A stretch of 64,000 nt of DNA from Candidatus Cloacimonadota bacterium (GCA_030154085.1 JASKKR010000007.1:1-64000), one strand, 5' to 3'. Counted from the stretch's first letter, positions 45,791 through 56,508 are shown. The notes: generated by a model not told the origin, from the letters alone. A program made the numbers and translations.

Positions 45791-47320
45791 CTAATCATCC
45801 AAAATCTTAAGTATACGGATTAGCCTCTGTGAGCGCCACATCACCAAACAGTCTTTACATTCATCCCGAGATAAATGTAAACTACCACTATCAAGGTTCC
45901 ATGCCCCACTCAGGTCTGCCACTCTCAACTTTTTGACCTTTAAAATGGGCTCGGGATTGTTCTGCCCCCAAGGCAAATGAGCTTCAAGGGCTTTCCAGGT
46001 TTCAGAATCCATTTCTTCCAACAGACATTCGGTATCATATTCCATATCCGAATCACTTACAGGGGGCAAATAGTGCTCATTTAAATATGTATTAAAACAC
46101 TCCAAAAAACTATCATAGGAGGAGTGCTCCATTGAGAATCCTGCAGCTTTTGCATGTCCACCAAACTGGATAAGATGCTCCTTGCAATGTGAGAAAGCTT
46201 CCACCATATTAAAACCATCTTTGCACCTTCCTTCACACACCGTGAGTGAATTATGTTGTTTTAACATAATGGTAGGGATTCCAAGTCGATTTACGACGTA
46301 GGTCGCAGCAGTGCCTAAAAGTGCATAAGGAATAACTCCATCATCGTCATAATATACAAAATAATTTCCCACAAAGTCCTCGGTAAGAGTATCCAAAAAA
46401 CCAAAAACTCGATTAAGCTCGCTCTCCCATAAGTTTTTTTCCTCCTCTAGCCTTTCAAAAAGCTTTGCTTTGGCATCAGATAGTTGATTTATGAAGCTCA
46501 AGGCAGAATGTTGGCCATTTTCTTCTCTGCCATTAGCTATAAGACGAGAAGTGTAAGTAATGAAGTTAAAAATCTCGGTTTGACTATCGACTCTGCTATA
46601 GTTTCTGAGAAGAAACTGAACCGTCTGGTCTTGTACATCTTCGAAGTTTTCCAAGACATGGCGAATTAGTACGCGGTTTATACCAATCATAGGTACTTTA
46701 TCCGCGATAGAACCTACAGCAGCCCAAAAATAACTTGCGGGGTCTATAGGTTGATCCCATTGTCGACTTAGATAGCGAATGAGCATCAATGCTACGCCCA
46801 CCCCAGCCAATGACTTGAAAGGATAGTTACACTCAGGTAAATGTGGGTTCATTATAGCATAAGCATCAGGTAGCATAGTTTCCTGAATCAAATGATGATC
46901 AGTAATGACAACATCACAGCCTAGATCGTTGAGTTTGCGTACTCCTTCTTTAGCAGAGATGCCATTATCCACAGTAATCACTAATTTATATCCGTTATTA
47001 CGTACAAAATTGACAAAGTTATCTTGAATCCCATGAGATTCTAGGTTACGATTTGGGATATAGTAGCTATGACCCTGAAATCCTATGTCGTTAAGGAACT
47101 TGTAAAGTATATATGTACCGGTGATTCCATCCGGATCATCATGCCCAAATATGATAGTAGGTTCATTGCTATAGACAGCGTCACGGATGCGCTCTCCAAT
47201 AAGATCAATACCAGATAAACTACTTTCATCTGGAAGATCATCGAGGCTAGTTTCCAGGTCAGCTTTTTGAATTTTTCTTGCTTCTATAAATCTCTCATAC
47301 AGGCTTTTATTGTTTACCAT
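45791..47320 (-). CDS. DHH-family phosphoesterase, RecJ-like single-strand exonuclease
   Basis: A 509-residue cytoplasmic protein. Motif I is 'IIFGHDDPDGITGTY' (HDDPDG at 60-65), where canonical RecJ has DYDxDG; motif III is 'VITDHH' (138-143), followed by 'MNPHLPECNYPFKSLAGVGVA'. The DHHA1 region 'GRCKDGFNMVEAFSHCKEHLIQFGGHAKAAGF' is typical of RecJ. It lacks a few hundred residues relative to longer RecJ proteins. The C-terminus (about 440-509) resembles the OB-like end. A role in DNA repair is likely but a variant RecJ or nuclease cannot be excluded. It overlaps the barrel gene by 7 nt; not obviously functionally linked to its envelope neighbours. Confidence 0.85.
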   Translation of the reverse strand: MVNNKSLYERFIEARKIQKADLETSLDDLPDESSLSGIDLIGERIRDAVYSNEPTIIFGHDDPDGITGTYILYKFLNDIGFQGHSYYIPNRNLESHGIQDNFVNFVRNNGYKLVITVDNGISAKEGVRKLNDLGCDVVITDHHLIQETMLPDAYAIMNPHLPECNYPFKSLAGVGVALMLIRYLSRQWDQPIDPASYFWAAVGSIADKVPMIGINRVLIRHVLENFEDVQDQTVQFLLRNYSRVDSQTEIFNFITYTSRLIANGREENGQHSALSFINQLSDAKAKLFERLEEEKNLWESELNRVFGFLDTLTEDFVGNYFVYYDDDGVIPYALLGTAATYVVNRLGIPTIMLKQHNSLTVCEGRCKDGFNMVEAFSHCKEHLIQFGGHAKAAGFSMEHSSYDSFLECFNTYLNEHYLPPVSDSDMEYDTECLLEEMDSETWKALEAHLPWGQNNPEPILKVKKLRVADLSGAWNLDSGSLHLSRDECKDCLVMWRSQRLIRILKILDD

Positions 47321-48519
47321 TGCTTTAGCTCCTCAGCTTTTGGAATATCGCGGGGAGCAGTTCGATCGATAGCTCTACTGATAATGTCGAATCCGGTAAA
47401 TCCAATTAACATCATATATGCATTTTCAGTTAGAGCATTGTTTTCCAAGGATCCTCTAGTCTGATATTGAAAAGCAAAGTCTAAGCTATTTATTTCACTC
47501 TTCAGATTCAAACTAAGTCCAGCGGTCAGGGTGTTTTCTTCTATATAATCGCCCCCGGTCTCGAATGGTAATGTGCGGTATGAGTAACCAACTCTAAGAG
47601 GGATCTTCGCCCACCAATATTTTTGACGTTCTGTTTCCGGCTCATAAGCGAAGCCAATACCCGCTTTCCAACTGTCTCTCATATCATCGGATATATCACT
47701 ATATCTTTGGTAGCTAATGTCACTAGCCATCTTGATCTGCTTATTTAAGTAACCTGTATAGCTCACGGTCACCATTATTGGTAGCTTATATTCATAGTCT
47801 TGAGAATCTTCAGAGGTATGGAAACTCCGCCTTATGCTTTCTCCTTTCAGAGTGACAGGCATTGTTGCGTGAAGACCAACCGCGTGATTATTAATGCTTT
47901 GGATAGCACCAATTGTGAATGTGGGATTCTTAAAATCTCTTTTAATACTTTCAGTCGTAGGGACAGTAGCATGTGGTGCAAATTGCTCGAAACTACGATT
48001 ATCATGACCAAAATAATAGTTGCCGCTAATTCCCAAGCTGAGATTCCGATAATTGTAGCTATATAACAAGTCTGCACGATAGATATACTTATCTGTGTCC
48101 TGCCGCTCTAAAGTGCTATCTGGAAGAATGATTTGATTTTCCACTAAACCCGTGGCAAAAGAATTGAACTGAAAGCCAAATCTATGTTGTTTCACTGGAA
48201 CTGATATGCTAAAATATGGAAAGTCCAAAGAATTATCTCGAAATGTGCGTTCTTGATTCTGATACTCAGATTTGTATCTGGTATAGCCGAGAATCATACC
48301 TGTTCCAAAAATCGTTTTATTACTCCGATTGAACTGAGCTGGATTTCCATAACCAGAATTAAAACGAAAGATGTCACTTGTTCCCGTATTTCCCATTCCC
48401 ATGCTATAGATATCTAAGCCATAGTATTGGATGGGAAATCCATCATAGCTAAATATTGAATTTCCTGCCCAAAGCATTCCTGCAATTAGACAAAGGCTAA
48501 TTAGAATAGTTCTTTTCAT
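47314..48519 (-). CDS. Predicted outer-membrane barrel protein (FadL/PorV-like features)
   Basis: A 401-residue exported protein with a signal peptide (about 1-19). The segment 'YSMGMGNTGTSDIFRFNSGYGNPAQF' near residues 40-65 resembles the N-terminal region of FadL/OMPP1 and PorV/PorQ-type proteins. Beta-strand-like alternation follows to the end ('MLIGFTGFDIISRA...'). The last 20 residues ('APRDIPKAEELKQW') are not barrel-like, so the C-terminus may be periplasmic. It overlaps tatD by 4 nt. Family assignment is uncertain; I would call it an outer-membrane protein of unknown role. Confidence 0.75.
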   Translation of the reverse strand: MKRTILISLCLIAGMLWAGNSIFSYDGFPIQYYGLDIYSMGMGNTGTSDIFRFNSGYGNPAQFNRSNKTIFGTGMILGYTRYKSEYQNQERTFRDNSLDFPYFSISVPVKQHRFGFQFNSFATGLVENQIILPDSTLERQDTDKYIYRADLLYSYNYRNLSLGISGNYYFGHDNRSFEQFAPHATVPTTESIKRDFKNPTFTIGAIQSINNHAVGLHATMPVTLKGESIRRSFHTSEDSQDYEYKLPIMVTVSYTGYLNKQIKMASDISYQRYSDISDDMRDSWKAGIGFAYEPETERQKYWWAKIPLRVGYSYRTLPFETGGDYIEENTLTAGLSLNLKSEINSLDFAFQYQTRGSLENNALTENAYMMLIGFTGFDIISRAIDRTAPRDIPKAEELKQW

Positions 48520-49307
48520 TTCTTCGATCCTGATTTCTGTTGTTTTGCCACTTCTGTAGGAATCCTGAAAAAGCGGTAGGCATTATCATAGGAAGCTTTT
48601 GCCACTTCTTTGGGAGTTATCCCTTTTATTTGTGCGATTTTTTCTGCCACAAGATGCAGAAACAAAGGTGAGTTGCGTTGCCCACGGTGTGGATGTGGGG
48701 TTAAGTAAGGACTATCAGTTTCTATCATAAATCGATCCATGGGAACCAGTCTGATCACGTCATCAAGATGAGAATTGTTATAAGTAATATTTCCTGTAAA
48801 CGACATCATCCACCCTGCATCTAGAACCTGTTGTGCAAAGATGATATCACCGGAGAAACAATGAAATACTGCTTCCTTTACACCTTCTTGTTTAAGGATA
48901 TTATAAGATTCTTGATGCGCCTGTCTATCATGTACTACAACCGGCAGATCAAATTCTACGGCGAGATGGGCTTGATTCGCAAAAACCTCTCTCTGGACAG
49001 TGTATGGTGAGAGATTCCGAAAGAAGTCCAAGCCAATTTCTCCAATGGCAAGTACCCTGGGTTCTCTGACCATTTTTTTGACCAATTCAGGATCAAAATC
49101 AGTAGCGTCGTGGGGATGATAGCCCACAGTAGCAAAAATCCTAGAATGCTTTTTTGCCAGTTCCAAGGAAGAAATAGCAGTCTCCTTGTTGAAAGAAACA
49201 TTAATGATATATTCGATTCCATCCTTAAAACATTTATTAATCAGGTTTTCCCGGTCGGAATCAAAATCCGGAAGATCCAAATGGGCATGAGTTTCAAATA
49301 GCTTCAT
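48516..49307 (-). CDS. tatD: TatD-family metal-dependent DNase
   Basis: A 263-residue TIM-barrel hydrolase. Metal ligands HAH (7-9) in 'LFETHAHLDLPDF', 'GYHPHDAT', 'IGEIGLDFFRN' with the catalytic Glu, 'PVVVHDRQAH', 'EAVFHCFSGD' and 'MIETDSPYLTPHPHRG'. TatD proteins act as 3'-5' exonucleases or deoxyribonucleases in repair and DNA fragmentation. The frame extends to a TTG at 49319, but the ATG at 49307 gives the usual start; AAAGGGG lies upstream. It is the first gene of the long operon ending in tamB. Confidence 0.95.
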   Translation of the reverse strand: MKLFETHAHLDLPDFDSDRENLINKCFKDGIEYIINVSFNKETAISSLELAKKHSRIFATVGYHPHDATDFDPELVKKMVREPRVLAIGEIGLDFFRNLSPYTVQREVFANQAHLAVEFDLPVVVHDRQAHQESYNILKQEGVKEAVFHCFSGDIIFAQQVLDAGWMMSFTGNITYNNSHLDDVIRLVPMDRFMIETDSPYLTPHPHRGQRNSPLFLHLVAEKIAQIKGITPKEVAKASYDNAYRFFRIPTEVAKQQKSGSKK

Positions 49308-49342
49308 CCTATCTATCAACCCCTTTTTAAGCTTTGTGTCAA

Positions 49343-49369
49343 TTTATATCTACTTCTCAATCTTGTCAA
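49343..49369 (-). promoter_or_regulatory. Predicted promoter of the tatD-tamB operon
   Basis: On the minus strand TTGACA (49369-49364) is followed by a 15-nt spacer and TATAAA (49348-49343). It lies about 35 nt upstream of tatD. Good -35 and -10 boxes, but the spacer is short. Confidence 0.45.
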
Positions 49370-49452
49370 AGGAATTTTGCCTCAAATCAAGCACCCCTGA
49401 TTGCCACTGAAGAAAGCTCTATTCTAAGAGCGCGCGGGAACACTCGTTATTT

Positions 49453-50166
49453 CTATTTCCCAGAAAGACCGAAAATTACTTGAAACTGCGCCGAAACAGC
49501 AATTGCGGCTGTCTCTGCTCGACAAATGAGTGGTGATATGCTTATAGCAGGATAATCCTCAATCAGCTCTAGTTCTAGATCACTAAATCCGCCTTCAGGA
49601 CCTATGATAAAGCACACGTCTTTATCAATCTTCAAATCCATCATGCTTTTCTTTGTTTCCTTTTCGGAACAAAACACAGGTTGATATCCTCCCGAGATGA
49701 TTGTCTGAATGGCATCAGGAAGAACTTGATGCGCATGAATAGTAGGAAGCCATGGGTTATCACATTGTTTGATTGCCGCTAAAGCAATTTTCTCAAATCT
49801 GGATAGAGAATTCTTACCAATGTCCTTAATTGTATTCTGGGTTGTTATTGGGAAAAAGTCCCGGGCTCCTAATTCAGTACACTTTTCCACAAGTATCTCA
49901 TCATGATGGTTTTTTAATAATGAAAAGGCAATCGCAAACCCCATCTTAGCCCTAGGTACAAAGCTCGTCTCAATTATCTCTAAGACTGCATGTCGTTTAT
50001 CCATCGAGGAGATCCTCGCTCTCCCTATATAACCTTTCCCACTGTTAATCTTGACTTCCTGTCCACAAGCAATGCGCTTCACCCGACTAAGATGATGGTA
50101 CTCATCATTATCCAAAATCAGTTCCTTCGTGTGAGCATCGAGATCTGGATGATAGTAGGACGGCAT
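49453..50166 (-). CDS. rsmE: 16S rRNA m3U1498 methyltransferase RsmE
   Basis: Methylates U1498 in 16S rRNA; cytoplasmic SPOUT-family enzyme of 237 residues. N-terminal PUA-like part 'HHLSRVKRIACGQEVKI', SAM-binding trefoil knot with 'FIIGPEGGFSDLELELI' and 'LICRAETAAIAVSAQFQVI'. It sits 1 nt after dnaJ, a common location in bacteria, and is probably expressed with the heat-shock operon. Confidence 0.95.
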   Translation of the reverse strand: MPSYYHPDLDAHTKELILDNDEYHHLSRVKRIACGQEVKINSGKGYIGRARISSMDKRHAVLEIIETSFVPRAKMGFAIAFSLLKNHHDEILVEKCTELGARDFFPITTQNTIKDIGKNSLSRFEKIALAAIKQCDNPWLPTIHAHQVLPDAIQTIISGGYQPVFCSEKETKKSMMDLKIDKDVCFIIGPEGGFSDLELELIEDYPAISISPLICRAETAAIAVSAQFQVIFGLSGK

Positions 50167-50167
50167 A

Positions 50168-51319
50168 TTAGCTAAAATATCCCCTTAATTTCGAAAAGAA
50201 ACTTTTGCCTGGTTTGAGGTCACGCTTCTTGTCAAACTCTCTTAGTTGAGAATAAAGCTCAGCTTCTTCCTTACTGATTTTAGATGGAATCATAACTACT
50301 ATTTTTACGATCTCATCTCCTTTGCTGTAGCTATTCAACCCTTGGATACCTTGTCCTTTAAGACGAAAGAGTCTACCACTTTGTGTTCCGGCGGGAATCT
50401 TCATCTTCACTTTTCCGGTCAGGGTAGGAACTAATATTTCGTCACCCAATACTGCTTGAGACACCGTAATGGGATATTCTATAACAATATTATCCCCATC
50501 TCTTTCAAAGAGATCGTCTTGCTTTTCATGGATAAGAACGAGAATATCGCCCCGAGAACTTCCCCTAGGTCCGATATTACCTTGTCCACGGAGCCGAATG
50601 TACTGATTTTCTTCTACGCCAGCTGGAATTTTGACCGTGATCTCTTTGACTTTGTTCATGCGCCCTTCGCCATGGCATTTTAAACACTTGTTTTTGATTA
50701 TCTTACCTTCTCCCCTACATGATGGACATTCGGCAATAGTCTGCATATGACCAAAAAGTGATTGGCGTACCTGACGCACCTGACCAGTACCTCGACATTG
50801 CGGACAGCTCTCTACTTTTCCATCTGCACTTCCAGTCCCTTGGCACGCGTCACAAGCATCTTTGGCGTTAATCTTGATCTTCTTTTCAGTACCAGTTGCT
50901 ATTTCTCGTAATGATAAAGAGATTTCGATTTGGAGATCTTCGCCACGATTGGAGCTACGTTGAGAGCTCCGAGAGCTAAACCCTCCTCCAAAAAGACTCT
51001 CGAAGATGGATGAGAATCCATCGCCAAAGATGTCATTAAGATCACTACGATGGGTGAAGTTATCCCAAGAAAATCCTCCCGCACCAAATTGGCTCTCCAC
51101 TCCAGCATGTCCATATTGATCATAGATCTGACGCTTTTCTTTGTCACTGAGAACCTCGTAGGCTTCACTTGCTTCTTTAAACTTTTCTTCCGCTTCTTTA
51201 TTGTCGGGATTCTTATCTGGGTGATACTGCATGGCCAGTTTGCGATACGCTCTTTTTATGGCCGCTTCATCCGCGTTCTTATCTACACCCAAGATCTCAT
51301 AATAATCTCGTTTTGCCAT
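50168..51319 (-). CDS. dnaJ: Chaperone DnaJ (Hsp40)
   Basis: Co-chaperone of DnaK, 383 residues. J domain with the HPD motif (33-35) stimulating DnaK ATPase, a Gly/Phe-rich stretch (about 75-120), and a zinc-finger region with four CxxCxGxG-type units ('CDACQGTG', 'CPQCRGTG', 'CPSCRGEG', 'CLKCHGEG'). C-terminal substrate-binding beta domains follow. Two ATGs are adjacent; the second (51319) has the better spacing to AGGAGA. It lies 133 nt after dnaK, a gap in which a small inverted repeat (51394-51399 / 51432-51437) is seen. Confidence 0.97.
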   Translation of the reverse strand: MAKRDYYEILGVDKNADEAAIKRAYRKLAMQYHPDKNPDNKEAEEKFKEASEAYEVLSDKEKRQIYDQYGHAGVESQFGAGGFSWDNFTHRSDLNDIFGDGFSSIFESLFGGGFSSRSSQRSSNRGEDLQIEISLSLREIATGTEKKIKINAKDACDACQGTGSADGKVESCPQCRGTGQVRQVRQSLFGHMQTIAECPSCRGEGKIIKNKCLKCHGEGRMNKVKEITVKIPAGVEENQYIRLRGQGNIGPRGSSRGDILVLIHEKQDDLFERDGDNIVIEYPITVSQAVLGDEILVPTLTGKVKMKIPAGTQSGRLFRLKGQGIQGLNSYSKGDEIVKIVVMIPSKISKEEAELYSQLREFDKKRDLKPGKSFFSKLRGYFS

Positions 51320-51451
51320 CATGTCTCCTGTAAAAATCTATCTTTCTAATATATATCATATATCATTGTTACTTATGTTTCCAAGGAAACGCCCAGACAC
51401 CTCTGCTCGATACTATCTGCTCGCGCAAAGATGTCTGAGCTATCTTATTTA

Positions 51452-53413
<1,962 letters not shown>

Positions 53414-53995
53414 TTATTCCTCCTGGGTTTTCATTAATTTTCCGTTTGAGACTGCCACTCGCACAGGACGAATCACTTTATCATTCATCATATATCCATT
53501 TTGAATGATTGCGGCGACAATGTTTTCTTCATATTCACTGGGAATATGAGCCAAAGCTTCATGATATTCGGGATTAAATTCTTGTCCCAAAGCCTCAATC
53601 TTCTTAATACCTTCTCTCTCTAAAATTTTGGCAAGTTGTTTTTCGATAAGAATAATGCCCTTCCCAAAAGGACTCTCTCTCTCTTCCACACTGGCCTGGA
53701 TTAAAGCGCGTTCTAAATTGTCCAATACATCACAGATATGCAGGGCTAGATCTTTGGTCGCCTGACGAATCCACTCTGCTTTCTCAGCACTTGTTCTTCT
53801 GCGATAATTCTCAAATTCTGCCATAGTACGCAGATATTTGTCCTTTAGCTCTGCCAATTCTGCTGCCAAATCTTGCTCCTTTGCGTCTGGTTTAGTCTCC
53901 TCTTGGACTTCTGGTTCTTTAGTCTCTTCTTTGGAAATCTTTTTTTCTTCTGTCTGTGGCTGCATCTTTGTATCCTTTTGCTTTTTGTTATTCAT
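53414..53995 (-). CDS. grpE: Nucleotide-exchange factor GrpE
   Basis: Releases ADP from DnaK; homodimer, 193 residues. A long charged N-terminal Lys/Glu region (about 1-50) precedes the coiled coil ('ELKDKYLRTMAEFENYRRRTSAEK') and the C-terminal beta wing ('AALGQEFNPEYHEAL'-type block, 'VIRPVRVAVS'). The ATG at 53995 overlaps the hrcA stop by 8 nt with GGGAGGGAGA just upstream; a longer frame to 54025 is inside hrcA and not supported. Confidence 0.97.
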   Translation of the reverse strand: MNNKKQKDTKMQPQTEEKKISKEETKEPEVQEETKPDAKEQDLAAELAELKDKYLRTMAEFENYRRRTSAEKAEWIRQATKDLALHICDVLDNLERALIQASVEERESPFGKGIILIEKQLAKILEREGIKKIEALGQEFNPEYHEALAHIPSEYEENIVAAIIQNGYMMNDKVIRPVRVAVSNGKLMKTQEE

Positions 53996-55046
53996 TCTCC
54001 CTCCCTCTTGGAACAACCATGCCACGCTGAGTAGTCTGGGTAATTGTCTTACTCACATCGCGCATCAAAGGTATCAATTTACGATATTCGGCTCTTAGCG
54101 GTGTCAAGACACCAAGATAACCTGGAATACCAAATACCTCATATCTGCTGTAGATAAGTGCAAAATCATACCATCTTGGATCAGAAAAATCTTCTCCCAT
54201 TAATACATTGACAGTATTCTCATCATGCGCCCGCATGGCATTGAGGATATAATCCTGCCTTTGCATAAGATTCATAAAACTCAAAATTACTTCTTTCGAA
54301 TCAAATTCAGGCTGCTCTAGAAATTTGATACTTCCGTCATAATGTATATAAAAATCGCTGATCTCTATAAAAGCTTTATGTAGCTCTACTAAAAACTGAC
54401 TTAAGAGATCACTTTCACCGTCTACCCTTTCTCGCATATCTACCAATACTTTATTCGCTATATCATATACCCGAAGCCCAACTAACTCATCATTGAGATA
54501 ACGAACCAATTTCTTAAGCTGCGCATCATTGATCTCATAGGAACATTTCATAATAACTGTCTTATCTAGTTTACTATCGAGGCTCATAACAAAGATCAAT
54601 TTCCCTTCAGATATGCTAAACACCTCAAGACGGGAAAGAAATCCACTTGATACTTCTGGCTCTGCAACAAAGGAGAGCTGATCTGTCTCATGAGCTAATA
54701 CTTGCATTACATAGTGTAAAGCTCTTGGAGTGTCATTATAGTTCTCAATCAACAGATTGCGTAGAGTATCCATGCGATCGTATGTAACATTTTTATGATC
54801 TGGTTCTATGTATTCCAGATATTTACGATATCCACTGATGGTGGGAACCCTACCAGCAGAAACATGGGGTTGAGAAATCAGGTTTTGCTCCTCAAGCTTC
54901 AAAAGATCCAAACGCAAAGTGGCCGAAGAAACATCTGTAAGATATTTCTCACTTAAGATCCGTGAGGAAACCGGCTCACAACTTTGGATATATTCATCCA
55001 CCAACGCTTCTAACGTATGATAGAGTCTAGCCTGATTCTTCTTCAT
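53988..55046 (-). CDS. hrcA: Heat-inducible transcription repressor HrcA
   Basis: Binds CIRCE operators and represses heat-shock genes; GroESL is its usual activator of refolding. 352 residues. N-terminal winged helix ('QARLYHTLEALVDEYIQSCEPVSSRILSEKY', 'SSATLRLDLLKLEEQNLISQPHVSAGRVPTISGYRKYLEYI') is typical. The C-terminal HrcA domain has a GAF-like fold. First gene of the hrcA-grpE-dnaK-dnaJ-rsmE operon; AAGGCGG precedes the ATG. It lies behind its own CIRCE-like site, so autorepression is expected. Confidence 0.96.
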   Translation of the reverse strand: MKKNQARLYHTLEALVDEYIQSCEPVSSRILSEKYLTDVSSATLRLDLLKLEEQNLISQPHVSAGRVPTISGYRKYLEYIEPDHKNVTYDRMDTLRNLLIENYNDTPRALHYVMQVLAHETDQLSFVAEPEVSSGFLSRLEVFSISEGKLIFVMSLDSKLDKTVIMKCSYEINDAQLKKLVRYLNDELVGLRVYDIANKVLVDMRERVDGESDLLSQFLVELHKAFIEISDFYIHYDGSIKFLEQPEFDSKEVILSFMNLMQRQDYILNAMRAHDENTVNVLMGEDFSDPRWYDFALIYSRYEVFGIPGYLGVLTPLRAEYRKLIPLMRDVSKTITQTTQRGMVVPRGRENE

Positions 55047-55067
55047 GATTACCGCCTTTTTAGATTA

Positions 55068-55094
55068 TTAGCAGTCTTCACGCCTATCTGCTAA
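55068..55094 (-). promoter_or_regulatory. CIRCE-like operator of hrcA
   Basis: On the minus strand TTAGCAGAT, 9 nt, GACTGCTAA. The downstream arm is identical to that of the groEL CIRCE; the upstream arm matches the consensus TTAGCACTC at 6 of 9 positions. It lies 22 nt upstream of the hrcA start. Confidence 0.8.
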
Positions 55095-55102
55095 CTGAAG
55101 AC

Positions 55103-55130
55103 AAAGTAATCAAGAAGGGTAAATTGTCAA
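55103..55130 (-). promoter_or_regulatory. Predicted promoter of the hrcA-dnaK operon
   Basis: On the minus strand TTGACA (55130-55125) with a 16-nt spacer to TACTTT (55108-55103), just upstream of the CIRCE-like site. The -35 is a perfect consensus; the -10 is weak. Confidence 0.5.
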
Positions 55131-55141
55131 TCAAAAAGTTA

Positions 55142-55150
55142 GACTGCTAA
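55142..55150. promoter_or_regulatory. Extra CIRCE half-site upstream of hrcA
   Basis: GACTGCTAA on the plus strand (TTAGCAGTC on the minus strand), identical to the half-sites of the two CIRCE elements in this window. It lies upstream of the predicted -35 box and 47 bp beyond the main operator. A 9-mer could occur by chance, but the position is notable. Confidence 0.45.
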
Positions 55151-55308
55151 TTTCTCAACGGCTCAACCAGCAAGATAGATGATTCATTCTTTAATATTTC
55201 TGCTGTACCAATCACCTGAAATTGTACCGAAGCTATCTAGTTAATTTATAAATAATTATACTTATTAAGATATGCAGTGGAATTACTTAAATTTAGTAGC
55301 TTCATAAC

Positions 55309-55383
55309 GCACTTCACATCGCTGTAACTCCTTAGTTTCTCGTTTCTTGCCCACTGCTCAAATGAGCGAGAAACGGGGGAGGC
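55309..55383. repeat. Dispersed palindromic repeat, copy C (75 bp)
   Basis: Aligns without gaps to copy B (37946-38020), same orientation, about 68 of 75 identical by eye. The central palindrome (55339-55353 with 55363-55377) keeps pairing through two G-T pairs and one mismatch. Its loop and flanks are conserved as well as the stem, so it is a true repeat family and not only a chance hairpin. Confidence 0.85.
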
Positions 55384-55461
55384 TTCCAGTAGCCATCTTT
55401 TACAAGCATTTACAAGTCTCTAATAGAGAACCATACAAGTTCAGCCAAATTAAAATCATGA

Positions 55462-55759
55462 GACAAATATATGGTTCTAAACTCCGCAAGTAGCAATACC
55501 ATTTTTGTTGTACCTTTTGTTTCATTCCCACCAGAAAGGCTGAGTTTCAAAGGATAGTTTTATTTTATAATTCTGATGGAAAAATGGTTAAACCTGATTT
55601 GCTACTCGTTTTGATATCTTCTATAAATCTAAAGGAAAACAACGATTCAGACAAATTTCATGGATTATAAAGGATAGAATTGATTTATCTATTTTGAGAG
55701 GAGATATCGGCGATTTGATTAATTGCTGGAAAGCGATTAAAATGCGGGCATTAAAATAA
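55462..55759 (+). pseudogene. Probable remnant of a decayed gene (C-terminal end, frameshifted)
   Basis: Three short protein-like segments follow each other in shifted frames. One frame (from 55462) gives 'NTIFVVPFVSFPPERLSFKG' and stops at 55557. A second frame gives 'RIVLFYNSDGKMVKPD'. A third, open at 55598-55759 (53 codons), gives 'RFDIFYKSKGKQRFRQIS' and 'DRIDLSILRGDIGD' and stops at 55759. The composition is that of real protein, and the order suggests one ancestral gene broken by frameshifts. The pattern slightly recalls the C-terminus of family 2 glycosyltransferases, but I am not confident. No start or ribosome binding site. Confidence 0.4.
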
Positions 55760-55899
55760 GGAATAAGTTGGGGTAATTGGAGTATGCCTATATCAAGTAT
55801 TCAGATCAAGCATAGCTATCCGAGGGACTCTATTGGCACAATCTTCTTGACAGAATCAGCCAATTTACAAAGTGAAGTAAAACATCTATGAGGTATAAC

Positions 55900-56505
55900 A
55901 TGAAGTATTTTCGCAAGCTTATTGGAGAGAAATGCTATCTTTCGCCTGTATCTTTGGAAGATGTAGAGCGCTACACAGAATGGGTCAACGATCTTGAGAT
56001 TGGTCAATTTATGCTTTTCTCTTCCATAGTCTACGACATTAGCAAGGAACGCGCTGCACTGCAAGACCTTATGGCAAACAGCGTTGTTTTTGCAATTGTG
56101 GAAAAAGATACAAATAAAGTAATCGGAAATTGTGGTTTACATTCAGTCAATGAAGTTCATCGTCACGCCCAGTTTGGTATTTTTATAGGAGAAAAAACCT
56201 ATTGGAATCAGGGTATTGGGACCGAAGCAGCAAGTTTGATTCTGGATTATGGCTTCAACATCATGAACCTAAACAATATCAGTTTGGAAGTGGTTGATTA
56301 TAACAAACGCGCATGCCGCAGTTATGAAAAAGTCGGGTTCCAATATGCCGGAAAGCGTAGAAAATACATCTTCATGGCAGGTGAGTATCACGATGTATTA
56401 ATTTACGATATGCTTGCAGAAGATTTCATCAGTCCCTTTGTTAAGAGGACTTTTGAATATTCTACTAGCGATGAAGCTGGTAGAAGCAATATCACTATCA
56501 TATAA
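55900..56505 (+). CDS. GNAT-family N-acetyltransferase (RimJ/RimL-like)
   Basis: A 201-residue acetyl-CoA-dependent acetyltransferase. It has 'LSPVSLEDVERYTEWVND' at the N-terminus, the acetyl-CoA loop in 'FIGEKTYWNQGIGTEAASLILDYGF', and 'NLNNISLEVVDYNKRACRSYEKVGFQYAGKRRKY' with the usual Asn and Tyr. Could act on ribosomal proteins, small amines or sugars; the substrate is unknown. GAGGT lies 5 nt before the ATG at 55900; an ATG at 55888 overlaps that ribosome binding site and is rejected. It is the first gene of the holB-murJ-uvrC cluster. Confidence 0.9.
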   Translation: MKYFRKLIGEKCYLSPVSLEDVERYTEWVNDLEIGQFMLFSSIVYDISKERAALQDLMANSVVFAIVEKDTNKVIGNCGLHSVNEVHRHAQFGIFIGEKTYWNQGIGTEAASLILDYGFNIMNLNNISLEVVDYNKRACRSYEKVGFQYAGKRRKYIFMAGEYHDVLIYDMLAEDFISPFVKRTFEYSTSDEAGRSNITII

Positions 56506-56508
56506 TAG

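Larger units (their letters stand above)
55151..55899. other. Long intergenic stretch between hrcA and the acetyltransferase
   Basis: About 750 bases without an intact gene. It holds repeat copy C (55309-55383) and what looks like the frameshifted end of a former gene (55462-55759). A TTGACA at 55847-55852 may belong to the promoter of the plus-strand operon, though I find no good -10 box at the right distance. No RNA gene recognised. Confidence 0.6.

Noticed and set aside
49320-49452. Possible small gene between rsmE and tatD
   Set aside because: No frame with a start and ribosome binding site; the stretch is explained by a promoter.
51320-51451. Possible second CIRCE between dnaK and dnaJ
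   Set aside because: Only a loose inverted repeat with CAGACA/TGTCTG arms; it lacks the TTAGCA half-site.
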